DNA from: Pelodera strongyloides
Taxonomy: Eukaryota; Nematoda; Chromadorea; Rhabditida; Rhabditidae
Direction: 5' to 3'
DNA length: 64,000 nucleotides
NCBI GenBank assembly: GCA_036852015.1
Contig: JAANDG010000055.1
Location: forward strand, 310,001-374,000
Shown: in pieces, positions 48,858 to 61,297 of the stretch
Layout: each line of letters opens with the position of its first letter
How positions within the stretch are numbered: the stretch's first letter is position 1
Position numbers and translations under genes: made by a program
Notes under the pieces: model-generated
Told to the model about the DNA's origin: nothing
The model's input: the letters and a program-made list of their open reading frames with translations, nothing else
Databases searched by the model: none

Positions 48858-49260
48858 CTTGACTAATTTCACGATACGAATATTTTGATTCTTGATTGAC
48901 CACGGTTCGGTTGGTTATTGTTTTTATTCACTTCCCTTTCCTTTTCCGCATTATGAAACTGGGATTTATTTCAAAATCTCTATTATTTGTTCACGTGATG
49001 CAATTAACTTGGCTTTCATACTCATACACTACCTATATTACAAGTTGTTGTCCATAACTCTTCCTTTACTTTTATCTTTTATCACCTAGGGTCTGGGTGA
49101 GCAACTCAGGTTCTCTTTTTCATTTCTATTAATGAGTTCTAGAGTTTCGTATAGTTTTGGTCCTGTTGCTCATATTCAACGATTCAAATATTTTTTTTAT
49201 TCTTTCGAGCTTACAACCTGCTACTGTGGGTATACCTCTGCCCATGTATTTTTATTTTTT

Positions 49261-49420
49261 TTAAAGCGGTATGACATCCGGTTTTTGTAATGTGTGATGG
49301 GTGCTGTATTCCTATGTAACGTATGCAAGTAGCTTCGCGTTTTTTAATCTCTAATTATATCAAAAATTTGCATGCAACATATGGAATGCGTTTCAAAAAC
49401 CGGTCGTTATATCGCTTTAA
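49261..49420. repeat. MITE, TTAAAGCG subfamily
   Basis: TTAAAGCGGTATGACATCCG on the left; the right arm is GCGTTTCAAAAACCGG followed by ATCGCTTTAA. ATTTGCATGCAACATA lies inside. Confidence 0.85.
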
Positions 49421-50792
49421 TACTAATTGATCTTTTTGAATGTGCATTTTGCTTGTGTATACTACTTTTTTGGAATTGAAATGTGTCTTATGTATGATAG
49501 CCTTTTGGTCCGGTTCAACGAAGCCCATAATGTTTTGTTTTGTGTTTCTAGTCTCTTTTGCTCTTCATCTTTTATTTGTAGGGATTTTCGTAACAAATTG
49601 GTCGGACAGTTTAATATTTTAATCAAGAATTATGAATGAAACTATGACTGTGTAATATTTAGTTGTGCATGTGCGTGACTTGGTATCAACACTGATTTTC
49701 TTATTATTGGCCTATGTTCAAGTAAACCATAGTATTGTAGGAAATTAGCGGTGTTGGTTGGTAGGTCGTGGATAGGTAGATTTAGGATTTTTGATTTCTA
49801 CCAGAGATATAATAAAGTTCTATTTGGGTATTTCTTGTACTTGGTTTTGCACACACATTTATTCGAACATTTTTAACAAGAGTACTCGCTTTATTAGTCA
49901 ATTTGTCGCACTGAAAGAGAAAATATATGTTAGATAGAAGATTATTAGCGTGTCGCTGGCACGTAGAATAGGTGAAGAGAAAGCGTTGCTTTGATCTGCA
50001 GGGAGAGGGTTGGGGTTTACTCCAGAGAGCTGAAATGTTTAGAGTTTAGATAGAGACCGAGTATTTGAGGTTTTAGACATCCTTTTATAGTTTGCACTCT
50101 GAAATACATACATTCTATTGCACACAGTAGATGTGTATGGTAGGGTTCTTTGTGTGGCAAATTCGGGTTTGCATCATTGTTATTTATACGTAGCAACGCT
50201 AGTGTTTCGTAGGGACTTGAGTTCGTGAAGCTCTATGCAAATTTTCCATAAACTGGAAAGTAATTCAGGCTGAACGTTCTCTGTGTTATTCTGTTTTTAG
50301 TTGCATTTCCACCGCGTGCATCACCGGTTTTTATGAGATTAAACATTGACTGTGCGTCAGGCCATGTGCTTTTTGGCTATCTTTTATCAGAGAAGTGTAC
50401 TTTACGTTTCCTGGCCCCTCTCACATATACACTGTCTCTAAGTTCCTGATTTTTGTTGCGATTCTACCACTCTCTCGTCTCTCCCAATCTCTCTCTCTCT
50501 CTCTCTCTCCGGCACAGGAAAAGCACAGCTTGTCTCTAGATTGATCACAAATTGTTGCGAGGGGTTGATAAATTGCATTATTTGAAACTTGAAATTGAGT
50601 GGCTTGGATAATTAGAATGCTGGGGTTGAGAAGGAGGGGAAGAACGCTGGCAGCTTATAGCAGTTCCAGCTAATGGGGTAACTTTTGAGTAGACGGTGAA
50701 AAAATACTACAAGCTATGCGCATGTTAGAATACTGGGAAAAGCATGGAGGTTAATTATAAACGTGGCTACCACCAGATAGGGGGAAATCCTT

Positions 50793-50966
50793 TTAAAGCG
50801 GTGTTAGCGCCGGTGTTTGACAGCAACATCCCTACGTGGTATGTATTTATGCTATGTGAGCTCGAAGGGAGATCGATTTTTTTATTCTAACCGTGCTTAG
50901 TTGTATATGCATGGTAGTGCAATTATCCAAAATCCGTTTCAAAAACCTGCTGTAATACCGCTTAGA
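50793..50966. repeat. MITE, TTAAAGCG subfamily, degenerate right end
   Basis: TTAAAGCGGTGTTAGCGCCGG on the left; GTTTCAAAAACCTGCTGTAA then TACCGCTTA on the right. Confidence 0.75.
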
Positions 50967-51492
50967 TGAGGGGAAGTATAATTTTAGTACTAATCATACA
51001 CTGGACTGGACTTCGCCCCTCGTATCGGTTGTCTCGGGTGATATTCGGGAAAAAAAGCTATTGGAGGGCAAGGGTCCATATTTATTGCCTGGTTGGACGA
51101 GAGGGAAAAGTTGCCGTTCTGTTAATTCATAGAGATTTGGGGAAATATCGCTTGCAACGAGGACTAAGCACTTTTTGATCTTTGTCGTCAGGGGTCATCT
51201 TATATGTAGAAAACTGACAAAACAGGGCCAGTGCGCCGCTTACACTTGGCCCGAAATCGGTGCGCCGCCACATCTGTGCGCACTCGTTTTTTTTGTAGTC
51301 CAATGTTTCGCGTAATATGCGGAATGCGTTGTTCTTAAGTCGCTTCATAGCTACACTTCACTTCATGAAGTCGCGGGGCAAGGAAAAAGAGGACCATCAT
51401 CTAAGAACGTCAACTGGAAGTTTTGCGCACCCTAGAAGGAGTGCGCCGCGCCACTATGGCATACTTGTTTCGCGCCGGTCAACTTTCAGTCC

Positions 51493-53570
51493 TCACTTAT
51501 TCTCGTCATCTTCGAATAGTTCCTCATCAACCGATCGTTTGCCAAAACGAATGAGAGGGGCTCCAGGAGCACGACCAAATCTGATCAGGGGACCTGAGGA
51601 TGGAGACCGCTTTCCGAAACGGATCAGCGGAGAAGTGGCAGGAGCACGACCGAATCTGGAACGAGAAGGAGGTTTACTGGAATCTGAGGCCATATTCACC
51701 ACTCCAATTTCCTCGGGGAAATAGTCCCTGGGGACAGAAAATAGCATTCTAATGTGAGAGACGAAGAGAAAAGACGGGGAATTCCCCATGGGGAATTGAG
51801 TGGTGAATATGGCCTCTCTGGAGATCTATATAGGTAGGGGAGATCTATGATCTTTAGAAGTATACTTTGATGCTATATTTGTGCTGTGTATTGTATTGTG
51901 TTGTTATAGCTTATTTTCCCTGAAGATGGAGTAAAGCCGAAAGGTCGGAATAAATGTGCTAAACACACACATTGTTTTCTTTTGGTTGGAATAACAAGCT
52001 CACACAACACTCTGAATTTTCGAATTATAGATAGTTAGTATATCAATCTGTTAGTAGAGTAATATGTGTAACATGTGTATGTTGTGATGAGACGAGGGTA
52101 TTTTTGTCTTTGAACTGATTGTTTGCTTCCTTACCTGATCAGTGGAGCGGAGTTTGGCGATCTTCCGAAACGAATCAGTGGAGCCCCGTCGGGCATCGAA
52201 CGACCGAATCTAAATGTTTTGAATTGTTCAGGGTGCACTAATTACTAATTATTCAGATGTGAAGAAGAATTTCTTCTGTCGTTCCCGCTCTTCTCAGAGG
52301 CACTAATGTCAAAAGCTGCAAAGTCAGCTCATATACATACGTATAACAGACATACATACAAAATGTTGCTTTGCTCGACAAAACTACGTTGCGTATATTT
52401 TCTCATGAATTGTGTGTGTACGTAATAAATTATTATTATTAAGATTATGTCGAGCGCCAAATGCGTATATTGTAGTCTCCCACCGTATCAAAGGTGCTGA
52501 GGCAGGGGATCGTCCAAATCTGATGAGTGGACCAGACGATGGAGAACGCTTTCCGAAACGGATCAGTGGGGAGCCCATGTCCTGAACGTGAAATAAAATA
52601 TTTGCCTACCGAGCTCTTGGCCAAGTTGAATTTTACCATTGGAAAGATTTCACATATACACATATCCAAGTGGTTTTGGCAGGAGTCTGTGCATCGTTTG
52701 TATAACGAATAAAAATATGCTGGAAAAAGTGAGGAGACAAAGAGATGCTAAGGTGACTGGATGGTTGGGTCATTTAGGAATTACGGCAGGGTGCTACTGT
52801 AGCGCTCACATCATTTAGCCCTCCGTCGTTTATTCATGAGCTTGTATCTGTACTACAAAAGTGAAGAATGAAAAGAGATATAGCTAAACCAACATTTCGA
52901 ATGGCCCTTGACATCCCCGAGGAACGCTTCCCGAAACGGATGAGTGGAGCGGCACGCTTTCCAAAATCTACTGAAATGTTCATATTTTTGCTAGTCTTCA
53001 ATATTTTTTTTCAATTTCATGCACGAATGCGAGTGTGTGCGTTTCTATGTGCGTGAGAGCTTGCGTAAGTACGTGTGTGCTCTTACGTGTAGCATATGTG
53101 TATGATTAATTTGGTTGAAGCATTTTCTGGTTAGTGGACATATGCGATACGGTTAGTGCAAAAATGTGCCAATAGTGTGAATATCACAAGGTGAATACTG
53201 CATGAACAATTAGCCACTCTCACTATTGACTCACCCCGAAGAGCCGAAGCAAGTTCTCCACTATCGTATGAGGCTAAACATGAACATATGTTGAGGCTCT
53301 TCGAGTAAGAAAAAGAAGGTAACAGTACATTTACCCCAGGTAAAGCAAGGCAGATTTATGTATGATTTCGTTATTCATGCCATTCACGCAATAAGCTTGA
53401 TGGTTGTAATGAACAAACGGACAGTTGCTATGATATGGCAACAGCATGTACGGTATTCTGCGACACTCACGTTCATCATCCAGCATATCGAAATCATCTG
53501 CCGTGTCGTACGCTGTCACGACGTGTAGAAGAAGCACAGTGACAGCGGGGAGAACGATGGCCCATTGCAT
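51493..53570 (-). CDS. flp-13-like: FLP-13-type neuropeptide precursor (PLIRFamide family), 207 aa, six exons
   Basis: Secreted precursor of amidated FMRFamide-like peptides. Exons: 53570-53471, 53273-53235, 52970-52894, 52581-52484, 52209-52135, 51727-51493 (624 nt, in phase). The signal peptide is MQWAIVLPAVTVLLLHVVTA, with a TTTCAG acceptor upstream of the ATG. Eight PLIRFG peptides are followed by R or KR cleavage sites. They include AAPLIRFG, SPSSGPLIRFG (twice), SPASAPLIRFG, SMPDGAPLIRFG, APATSPLIRFG and APGAPLIRFG; the eighth follows GS. VDFGKR and SRSRFGR give two divergent candidates. Most introns fall inside the LIR/FG motif, a sign of exon duplication. At the exon 5/6 join the unit SPNSAPLIR is not followed by FG but by DYFPEE, so this peptide is broken. 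In C. elegans FLP-13 acts in stress-induced sleep; function here is inferred. Confidence 0.88.
51686..51814. repeat. Inverted duplicate of part of the neuropeptide exon
   Basis: GAGGCCATATTCACCACTCC (51686-51705, coding strand reversed in exon 6) recurs as its complement GAGTGGTGAATATGGCCTC at 51796-51814. Flanking AATT/CCCC bases also match. The copy lies just upstream of exon 6, in the intron. Confidence 0.8.
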
Positions 53571-54162
53571 GGCAGGCAAGTGAAGGTGCACTGCTGAAAC
53601 ACTACTTAAAATTGTTACATTTTTTAGTTTGGTAGAGTTTCAAATAAATTTGGCTGATCCTTCCATTCACGATTGCCAGGATAGAAGCAAAAGAAGAATG
53701 TTGGTATAATGATAAAAAAAATGCACGAGAATCTCAAGAAATGATCGAGTAACAAATGTGCAACTTGGTAAATATTAACGCAGAAAAAGGAAGTGTGGCC
53801 TGCCTAGCAATTGGTAATACAAAGATCCGGACTGACTACCTCGCTTTTGTAGGAGGTAGGAGGTAGATCCGAATTGGTATGTTAAACCGCAAACCGTCTC
53901 GGATTTCATAAAGGAAATTGGTTTGCGCTTTTTTGTGACTACGGAAACTTGAAGCCAATTGCGCACTTCTCTTTGTATGATTCTGATTGCGACCAGGCGA
54001 CGTGGCCTTGATTTGCATACGATTTCGGGCACCAGCATCATACGGGAAAAGGACTAGGGATGCAGAGAGATATATAGATACAGAGAAAGATGGATATATA
54101 GAGAAATGTAGAGAGAGAGAGAGAGTGAGAAAGAGATAGAGTGAGAGAGTGATCTACTACAG

Positions 54163-54354
54163 GAGGCCAAAGTGCAACAGGTTACTGGATTGAAACAACT
54201 CTTAAAATTTGAGTTTTTGAGTGATTATTCGCTAGCTCAAGAGGAGTTTTATACCTTCCTTGAAAGTATGGAACGTTCTAATTGTAAAAAGGCTTCAAAG
54301 CATCTGAAGAACTACAAAGAAGACTGTTTGAACAGAAAATACGATCGTATGTGA
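54163..54354 (+). CDS. Orphan terminal exon, helical, 63 codons
   Basis: After CTACTACAG at 54154-54162 the frame is open from EAKVQQVTG to TGA at 54352. It is rich in Glu/Lys/Leu with two Cys. Composition and the acceptor suggest a real last exon. Upstream exons are not secured; a possible 24-nt exon precedes GTATAA at about 53,710. No family is recognised. The GA-rich (GAGA)n stretch just upstream is repeat. Confidence 0.4.
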   Translation, partial: EAKVQQVTGLKQLLKFEFLSDYSLAQEEFYTFLESMERSNCKKASKHLKNYKEDCLNRKYDRM

Positions 54355-54359
54355 AAAAT

Positions 54360-54928
54360 GGTCGCTACAGAGAGGGTGCCAGATGATTGTAGTAAACCGC
54401 AGCAGTTGTAGGTACTGCATAGTAGTCCGACTGAGGCTAAAAATTACTGTACGTAACTATTGACTGATGTTAAAGTATGGCTTCTCATATTATAGTTTGC
54501 GCTTCTCCTACCGTAGGGAAATAGGAAATTACTGACATTTGGGGCAAGCTAGGGGAGGACCCAGTTCCGGGGCGCTGTGGATACTGATCTACTTACAGAT
54601 CCATTACTCTAATGGCCGAAATATTGTCTGTCCGTTTAGGGATTCCAGTCGCACCCGATTTGCCTGAACACACGGGAAAATACGAAAAGGGATGTACAAC
54701 TACGACTGTAAATGTGTAAATATGTAAAGGTTGGCACCGAGTGCCGATGACTGTTATTATAGAAATTCCTATATATAAATATACTGAGCTAACCATAAGA
54801 GAAATAGAAGGATACTATTCTGCTTAAGATTCTAGATCCTCAACGAGTTGAATGAGATGCTCGCAGTAGCTTGGATTATGTACACGACGAGTCATTCAAC
54901 AAGGAATCGTTGGAAGTTGACATCATTT
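54360..54928. other. No gene recognised
   Basis: Unremarkable AT-rich sequence. Confidence 0.5.
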
Positions 54929-55192
54929 ATGGGGTTTCCAAGTATGCCAAAAACCGTGCGTTTTCCTTCCAAGTATCAATTGCAAAATAGTGCGCCAATC
55001 TACCGTAATTTTGCGTAATTTTGACACATCCGCATTATAGAAAATCCGCCATCAAAGCTCAACATTTGTTGAACAAATGGCCCCGTGGCGATCGGTCGTA
55101 AAAACAGTCTGTATATATGCTCGTGTAGTGCCAAGATACGGTAAATGTTTCGATACTTGGAAGGAAAATCGGCCATACTTGGAAACCCCATT
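54929..55192. repeat. MITE, ATGGGGTTTCC family, long form
   Basis: ATGGGGTTTCCAAGTATGCC on the left is answered by GGCCATACTTGGAAACCCCAT on the right. The interior CGATCGGTCGTAAAAAC matches 23716-23979 in inverse orientation. Confidence 0.85.
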
Positions 55193-55199
55193 AGAAACT

Positions 55200-56150
55200 T
55201 ATAGTCGTACCATAAAGCTCGCAAGGTAAAAGATACCGGAGGTGCAGGTAATTCGCCAAGGAACACAGATACGTTTCAGGACCTCGATAAAAAGAACAAA
55301 TATACCCAACAATCAGCCAATCAGTGAAGCCAACAATGAAGAAGTTCAGTATATAAGGATGCTGACTCTATATGTGGGCTGGTAGGTTCATCGACCTAGT
55401 GATGTATTTCAGTATTGGATTACTCTTCAGTGACGCACATCTGGATCAGAATGCATTGGGAATATTACGAATTACCATATCGAGCTTACGGAATTGCGAC
55501 CTATGATGTGGAGACATAGACAGAAAGAGGGAGAGAGGGAGAGAGAGAGAAAACGGGAGAGAGATACGAAATATTCTGAAGCCCACATTCCAAAATACTC
55601 AAGCATGCTTACTTAATTGTACGTTACGGACGATCAAATTATTTGTGTTGCCTCTCGATAGAGATTTCTACATCTGAACATCCACCCACAAAAACTAGTC
55701 ATCTAGAAAATGAGACGACAGAACGGAGTTTATAGAGAAACGTTTGATGGTATGCAAATGTAAATTTACACACAATCTACACGTTTGATGGTAAATTTAC
55801 ACACAATTCACGCGAATACAGGATTCCATTAGATGTTTCACAATCCACGTGTCATTCCCTTTATGGAGCAATATTTTATTCTATATTTGTTACAACTCTT
55901 TGCATGCAAAGAAAGCGTTCGAAAACAGAATACAGAGGAGGCTTCTTTTTTCATTTTCTGGCATACTTATATTCACACTTAGTTTTATTTAGGTTGTAAC
56001 AACGAGTATAGTTTTATCCATTGGGTTGAAATCTGGCCATTTCTAAAAAAAAGAGAGCATAAGCTAGATGTAGTATGCTGCCTAGCACCAAACAGCGCAA
56101 GTGGCAGACACTACTTCAACGAATAAATTAAATCACCGAATAAGACAGGA
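55200..56150. other. No gene recognised
   Basis: Holds a GA-rich tract (55525-55565) and a short direct repeat (ACGTTTGATGGTA...AATTTACACACAAT at 55740 and 55781). Confidence 0.5.
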
Positions 56151-56152
56151 AA

Positions 56153-56326
56153 TTAAAGCGGATTGATCCGTGGTTTTGAAACAAATGCTGGTCAACTGCA
56201 GTTCCATGTATTGAATGAAATTTTTTCCATTTTATGACGGAAATGCCCAGAAGGGCTCATAAATTTGCATATAAAATACATAAGAATGTGAACATTAGTT
56301 TCAAGATCACAGGCCATACCGCTTTA
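56153..56326. repeat. MITE, TTAAAGCG subfamily
   Basis: TTAAAGCGGATTGATCCGTGG on the left; ATACCGCTTTA on the right, with GTTTCAAGATCACAGG. AATTTGCATATAAAA lies inside. Confidence 0.75.
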
Positions 56327-56329
56327 TTG

Positions 56330-57276
56330 TTGCTGACAAAATTTCTAAGCTAGTGAGTACGTGCAGACACTTTTCTACTCTTGAGATTGTTATTTTGTGT
56401 GGAAGTAATCAGAGTGACAAGTGCAGTATATTGCATTGTTGTTGAGAACAAGGAATAACAAGAAATATGAATAATCGAAGGATTACGCGAGCACATACAC
56501 GGCGAAAAGTGCACTTCACAAGCAAGACTCGTCTGCGGCACATTTTTGGAGTGCGCAGGATGTGCGCCATAAGTTTGCTAGATGTGTGCCAAATGGAATT
56601 GCACAAGGTCGCTCCCGCCAGGCGACTTTGCGCACCTTTCGCCTTCTTACGGAAAGCCACGTATGTTAATCACCGCTGATACTAAATCGTAACATTTAAA
56701 ACTACCAAAAATAGGACAAACTTCACTAGAGCCTAGGGCCAATATGCGGACGTGCTAGAGAATATTAATAAAAAGTTGCGGGGTTTGGTTTATGTTATCA
56801 CCGTCGAATATAGGAGGTGCTTGAACCGCGCTCCCAATTTACTTCAGTCGCTACTCATTACTGGCCCAAAGTAAACACTTTTCAAAATATTAATTGGTCC
56901 TTTCGAGTGGGCGCCCAATGCTGAAATGCGATTCTAAATTCTAAATTGAGTAAAATAAATCTTCTGATACCAGAATATAGCATATTTCCGGGAATATTTT
57001 TTTGGATTTCGTCCTTGCAAAAGTATGACGCGACTTGCGGAACTTTGACAACAAAAATGCCGTAACATACATATTTTATGGACCAAGTTACTGTTCTCAA
57101 ATATGACACGGAAAATGAACTACTCGGCGGGTATATTTATCAGCAGTAGTAAGGGCAAATGTTCTGCTTTTACAGAAAATATGTGGGCAGTGGGCCACTG
57201 GTACGCCAGGAGCGCGCTATATGTACGCAAAACATAATTTCCTCGAGTTCGTACGCTCACGGCGTACATGTTTTTT
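56330..57276. other. No gene recognised
   Basis: Short frames on both strands, none with splice context or family motifs. Confidence 0.5.
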
Positions 57277-57442
57277 TTAAAGCGATAGAACATCCGGGTT
57301 TTGAAACGTATTGGACACCGTATTCCGGTGTATACAAATGTCGGCGCGCTTTTTTAATCTAATTATATTCATTTGCAAACAACCTGTGTGGAAAAACAGT
57401 AGTCCAACATGCATTTCAAAAACCGGCTGTTATGTCGATTTA
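57277..57442. repeat. MITE, TTAAAGCG subfamily
   Basis: TTAAAGCGATAGAACATCCGG on the left and CAAAAACCGGCTGTTATGTCGATTTAA on the right. The right TTAA is shared with the start of the next inverted-repeat element at 57439. Confidence 0.8.
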
Positions 57443-58612
57443 AAGGGAATATGTAGACATTTTTTGAAGGTAAGCATAGAATGCGTGTTCCCCATTAAAG
57501 CGAATATGTATGCAGTCAAAATGCGCCAAAAAAACACGAAAATGGCGTTTCCACAGCAGACATGCATTAAATAGGCGACTGAATATTCGAATTTGCATGC
57601 CCTGCATCTTGAATCTAGCTATTTGTTGATATCTGCATACATAAGTTGAAATTTGCTCAATTGCCACTGGCGGGTATGCAAGGGGCTCAAGTAACGCGTT
57701 TACTATGGAAAAGGTGAACTTTGAAATTCATTTTCTTTTAACTGGGAAACTTTTGACAACTTTTGTTGTTGTTTCCTTAATGGGGAACACGCATTCTATT
57801 AAAACAGCTTAACTTCAAAAGGGGCATACATATTCCCTAGGAAACAACGACAAAAATTGTCAAAAGTTCCCGAGTTAAAATAAAGTGAATTGCAAAGTTC
57901 GCCTTTTCCATAGTAAACGCGTCGCTTGGACTCGTGGCAAATTTCAGGCTCAGTGGAGCAAATTTCAACTTATGTGTGTTAAAGGGAGAGGACCACGAGA
58001 AATATGTTTTCCTCAATTTATTTGTCCAAAATGTCCAGAATTTCAGAAATATTACGGCGAAACCCGCATTTCTTTACGCCTAGAACTCGCAGAGTTATTC
58101 CCCGGCAAACTGTTCGGCCAGGTACCGTAGTCAGAATCAATTTTTGCGCTTTTGGGGCATTACTGTATTGGAAACACCTCTTTATAATCGTAGGAATGAT
58201 CTTTATTCGTTTGACCATTATTATTTAGAGAAAGAATGCAAATGAACGGATATAAACAGTAAAAACTAATTTTGACTTGCTGACTACTGTACCTGGCCGA
58301 ACCGTTTGCCGGTGAATAACTCTGCGAGTTCTAGGCTTCAAGCAATGCGGTTTTCACAGTAATATTTCTGAAATTCCGGACATATTGTACAAGCAAAGTG
58401 AGGAACACTTTTTTCTCGTGGGCCTCTCCCTTTAACTTCAACTGTTATGTCAAATTTCATCTTATCGGCAAATAGCAAGATTCAAGATACAGGGCATGCA
58501 AATTCGAATTTACATATTCAGTCGCCTATTTAATGCATGTCTGATATGGAAACGCTCGTTTCGCGCTTCTTTTTTTGGTGCATTTTGACTGCATAGATAT
58601 TCGCTTTAAGTA
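57439..58612. repeat. Nested inverted-repeat elements (TTTAAAGGG, TTAAAGCGAATAT, TTAAAGGGAGAGG types)
   Basis: Several inverted pairs interlock. AAAGGGAATATGTA...GTTCCCC (57440-57493) pairs with 57780-57838. CGCGTTTACTATGGAAAAGG (57697-57780) pairs with 57838-57922. AAAGGGAGAGGACCACGAG (57978 onward) pairs with CTCGTGGGCCTCTCCCTTTAA (58416-58436). The outer AAAGCGAATATGTATGCAGTC (57494-57690) pairs with 58437-58612. The layout implies successive insertions of TTAA-targeting elements into one another. Confidence 0.75.
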
Positions 58613-61297
58613 AATGTTAGTATAGTACACAGTACACACCCATGTATAGTAAAATGGCCAAAAATGTTAGCCACGAGTACTACTTCTTGTTTTGGATATA
58701 GCTAGACAGCTGTCACTATCAGCATTGTCTAGTATTACTAACGTAGGACGGAAGTCCGCAGTTCACTAAATAACATCATTTGGAATTTAGAAGACGAAAT
58801 GGCGTAAGAGATATAAATTGGTATTCATATATTTAAAAAAAAGTGTAGGCGTAGCCACTAGCATAAAAAATAATCCCCTAATTGTATCCCTAACCCTAAC
58901 ACCCGTTTATACTTCTTTTGAGGTCCACCTCCAGACAATTTCGCGATTTGATGCTGAAAGCGAAATACCGGCCGGTTTTTGAAACGCATAGTGGACAACT
59001 GAATTCTTACGTATTTATGCTAATTTGGTTGGATGGTACTTTCGCGCGAAAGTGTAACATAAATACTCTATTGCAACCGCATAAACTAGGGATGAAAACG
59101 AAATAGACGATACTATGTTTAAAAAAACTTACTAGTAGATCGAAAACTACATCGTAATGTCGAAACCACAAACGGACAAAAATAAACCTCTAGCTTATGA
59201 ACACCTACATAAAGCATATGATCTCATCGTGCAGTTTTCAAATCGCAAAACAATCCCATAGCCTAAAGCCTAACCAGCTTGTGCTTCGAATCCCAAATGT
59301 ATTCCAAATCTCGTGAAAAAAAACTTGAAAACAATTAACACAGGGGACCCATTTGGTCATTGCAGAGAACAAGCGTAAAACAGCAATTGAAGTCTCATTT
59401 TGGAAAGAAAACATACAGAAAATTCATGGAGTACTCAATTATTCGAGCTTCACAGGTCTAGTACGTATAATTAAGTACCGAAATACACTACTGTATAGTA
59501 CTACTAAGTACCTAGTACATACCTAAGTACTGCATATAAGTATACTAGTACTATACAGTACTAGTGTACGTGCACAGTAAGTACTAGTGTAAGTATACAG
59601 AACTTGTGTATATAATTAAAAGCAAAGCATAGCACTGTACAGCACCTAAATCACGCATTATCTGCTTGATAACTTACAAATTAACACCAATAGAAACAAC
59701 GTCTTTCGGTACCCAGCTTAGCTTCTTCCGTAAGATGAAAATAATAAACACTAATTGTAAATCTGACAACTCCGCTTTTTGACTAATTTTGACTTGCTGA
59801 CTACTGTACCTGGCCGAACCGTTTGCCGGTGAATAACTCTGCGAGTTCTAGGCTTCAAGCAATGCGGTTTTCACAGTAATATTTCTGAAATTCCGGACAT
59901 ATTGTACAAGCAAAGTGAGGAACACTTTTTTCTCGTGGGCCTCTCCCTTTAACTTCAACTGTTATGTCAAATTTCATCTTATCGGCAAATAGCAAGATTC
60001 AAGATACAGGGCATGCAAATTCGAATTTACATATTCAGTCGCCTATTTAATGCATGTCTGATATGGAAACGCTCGTTTCGCGCTTCTTTTTTTGGTGCAT
60101 TTTGACTGCATAGATATTCGCTTTAAGTAAATGTTAGTATAGTACACAGTACACACCCATGTATAGTAAAATGGCCAAAAATGTTAGCCACGAGTACTAC
60201 TTCTTGTTTTGGATATAGCTAGACAGCTGTCACTATCAGCATTGTCTAGTATTACTAACGTAGGACGGAAGTCCGCAGTTCACTAAATAACATCATTTGG
60301 AATTTAGAAGACGAAATGGCGTAAGAGATATAAATTGGTATTCATATATTTAAAAAAAAGTGTAGGCGTAGCCACTAGCATAAAAAATAATCCCCTAATT
60401 GTATCCCTAACCCTAACACCCGTTTATACTTCTTTTGAGGTCCACCTCCAGACAATTTCGCGATTTGATGCTGAAAGCGAAATACCGGCCGGTTTTTGAA
60501 ACGCATAGTGGACAATGAATTCTTACGTATTTATGCTAATTTGGTTGGATGGTACTTTCGCGCGAAAGTGTAACATAAATACTCTATTGCAACCGCATAA
60601 ACTAGGGATGAAAACGAAATAGACGATACTATGTTTAAAAAAACTTACTAGTAGATCGAAAACTACATCGTAATGTCGAAACCACAAACGGACAAAAATA
60701 AACCTCTAGCTTATGAACACCTACATAAAGCATATGATCTCATCGTGCAGTTTTCAAATCGCAAAACAATCCCATAGCCTAAAGCCTAACCAGCTTGTGC
60801 TTCGAATCCCAAATGTATTCCAAATCTCGTGAAAAAAAACTTGAAAACAATTAACACAGGGGACCCATTTGGTCATTGCAGAGAACAAGCGTAAAACAGC
60901 AATTGAAGTCTCATTTTGGAAAGAAAACATACAGAAAATTCATGGAGTACTCAATTATTCGAGCTTCACAGGTCTAGTACGTATAATTAAGTACCGAAAT
61001 ACACTACTGTATAGTACTACTAAGTACCTAGTACATACCTAAGTACTGCATATAAGTATACTAGTACTATACAGTACTAGTGTACGTGCACAGTAAGTAC
61101 TAGTGTAAGTATACAGAACTTGTGTATATAATTAAAAGCAAAGCATAGCACTGTACAGCACCTAAATCACGCATTATCTGCTTGATAACTTACAAATTAA
61201 CACCAATAGAAACAACGTCTTTCGGTACCCAGCTTAGCTTCTTCCGTAAGATGAAAATAATAAACACTAATTGTAAATCTGACAACTCCGCTTTTTG
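58265..61297. repeat. Near-perfect 1.52-kb tandem duplication
   Basis: Unit 1 is 58265-59781 and unit 2 is 59782-61297. The only difference I saw is GACAACTGAATTC (58998) against GACAATGAATTC (60512). Each unit carries one arm of the nested element, a partial CCGGCCGG MITE (58955, 60472) and the string CCCTAACCCTAACACCC. It contains no gene. Confidence 0.9.

Larger units (their letters stand above)
48860..51490. other. Intergenic region between IVD and the neuropeptide gene
   Basis: It contains two MITEs (49261-49420, 50793-50966) and a (CT)n run near 50490-50507. No gene is recognised. Confidence 0.55.

Noticed and set aside
53331..53591. 86-codon uninterrupted reading of the flp-13 first exon, with Cys-containing tail
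   Set aside because: A GTGAGT donor at 53470-53465 fits better; splicing there gives the right phase into the PLIRFG exons, while reading through ends in a stop.
58884..58900. Telomere-like CCCTAACCCTAAC
   Set aside because: Only two units, internal, and simply copied by the tandem duplication. It also does not match the usual nematode TTAGGC repeat.
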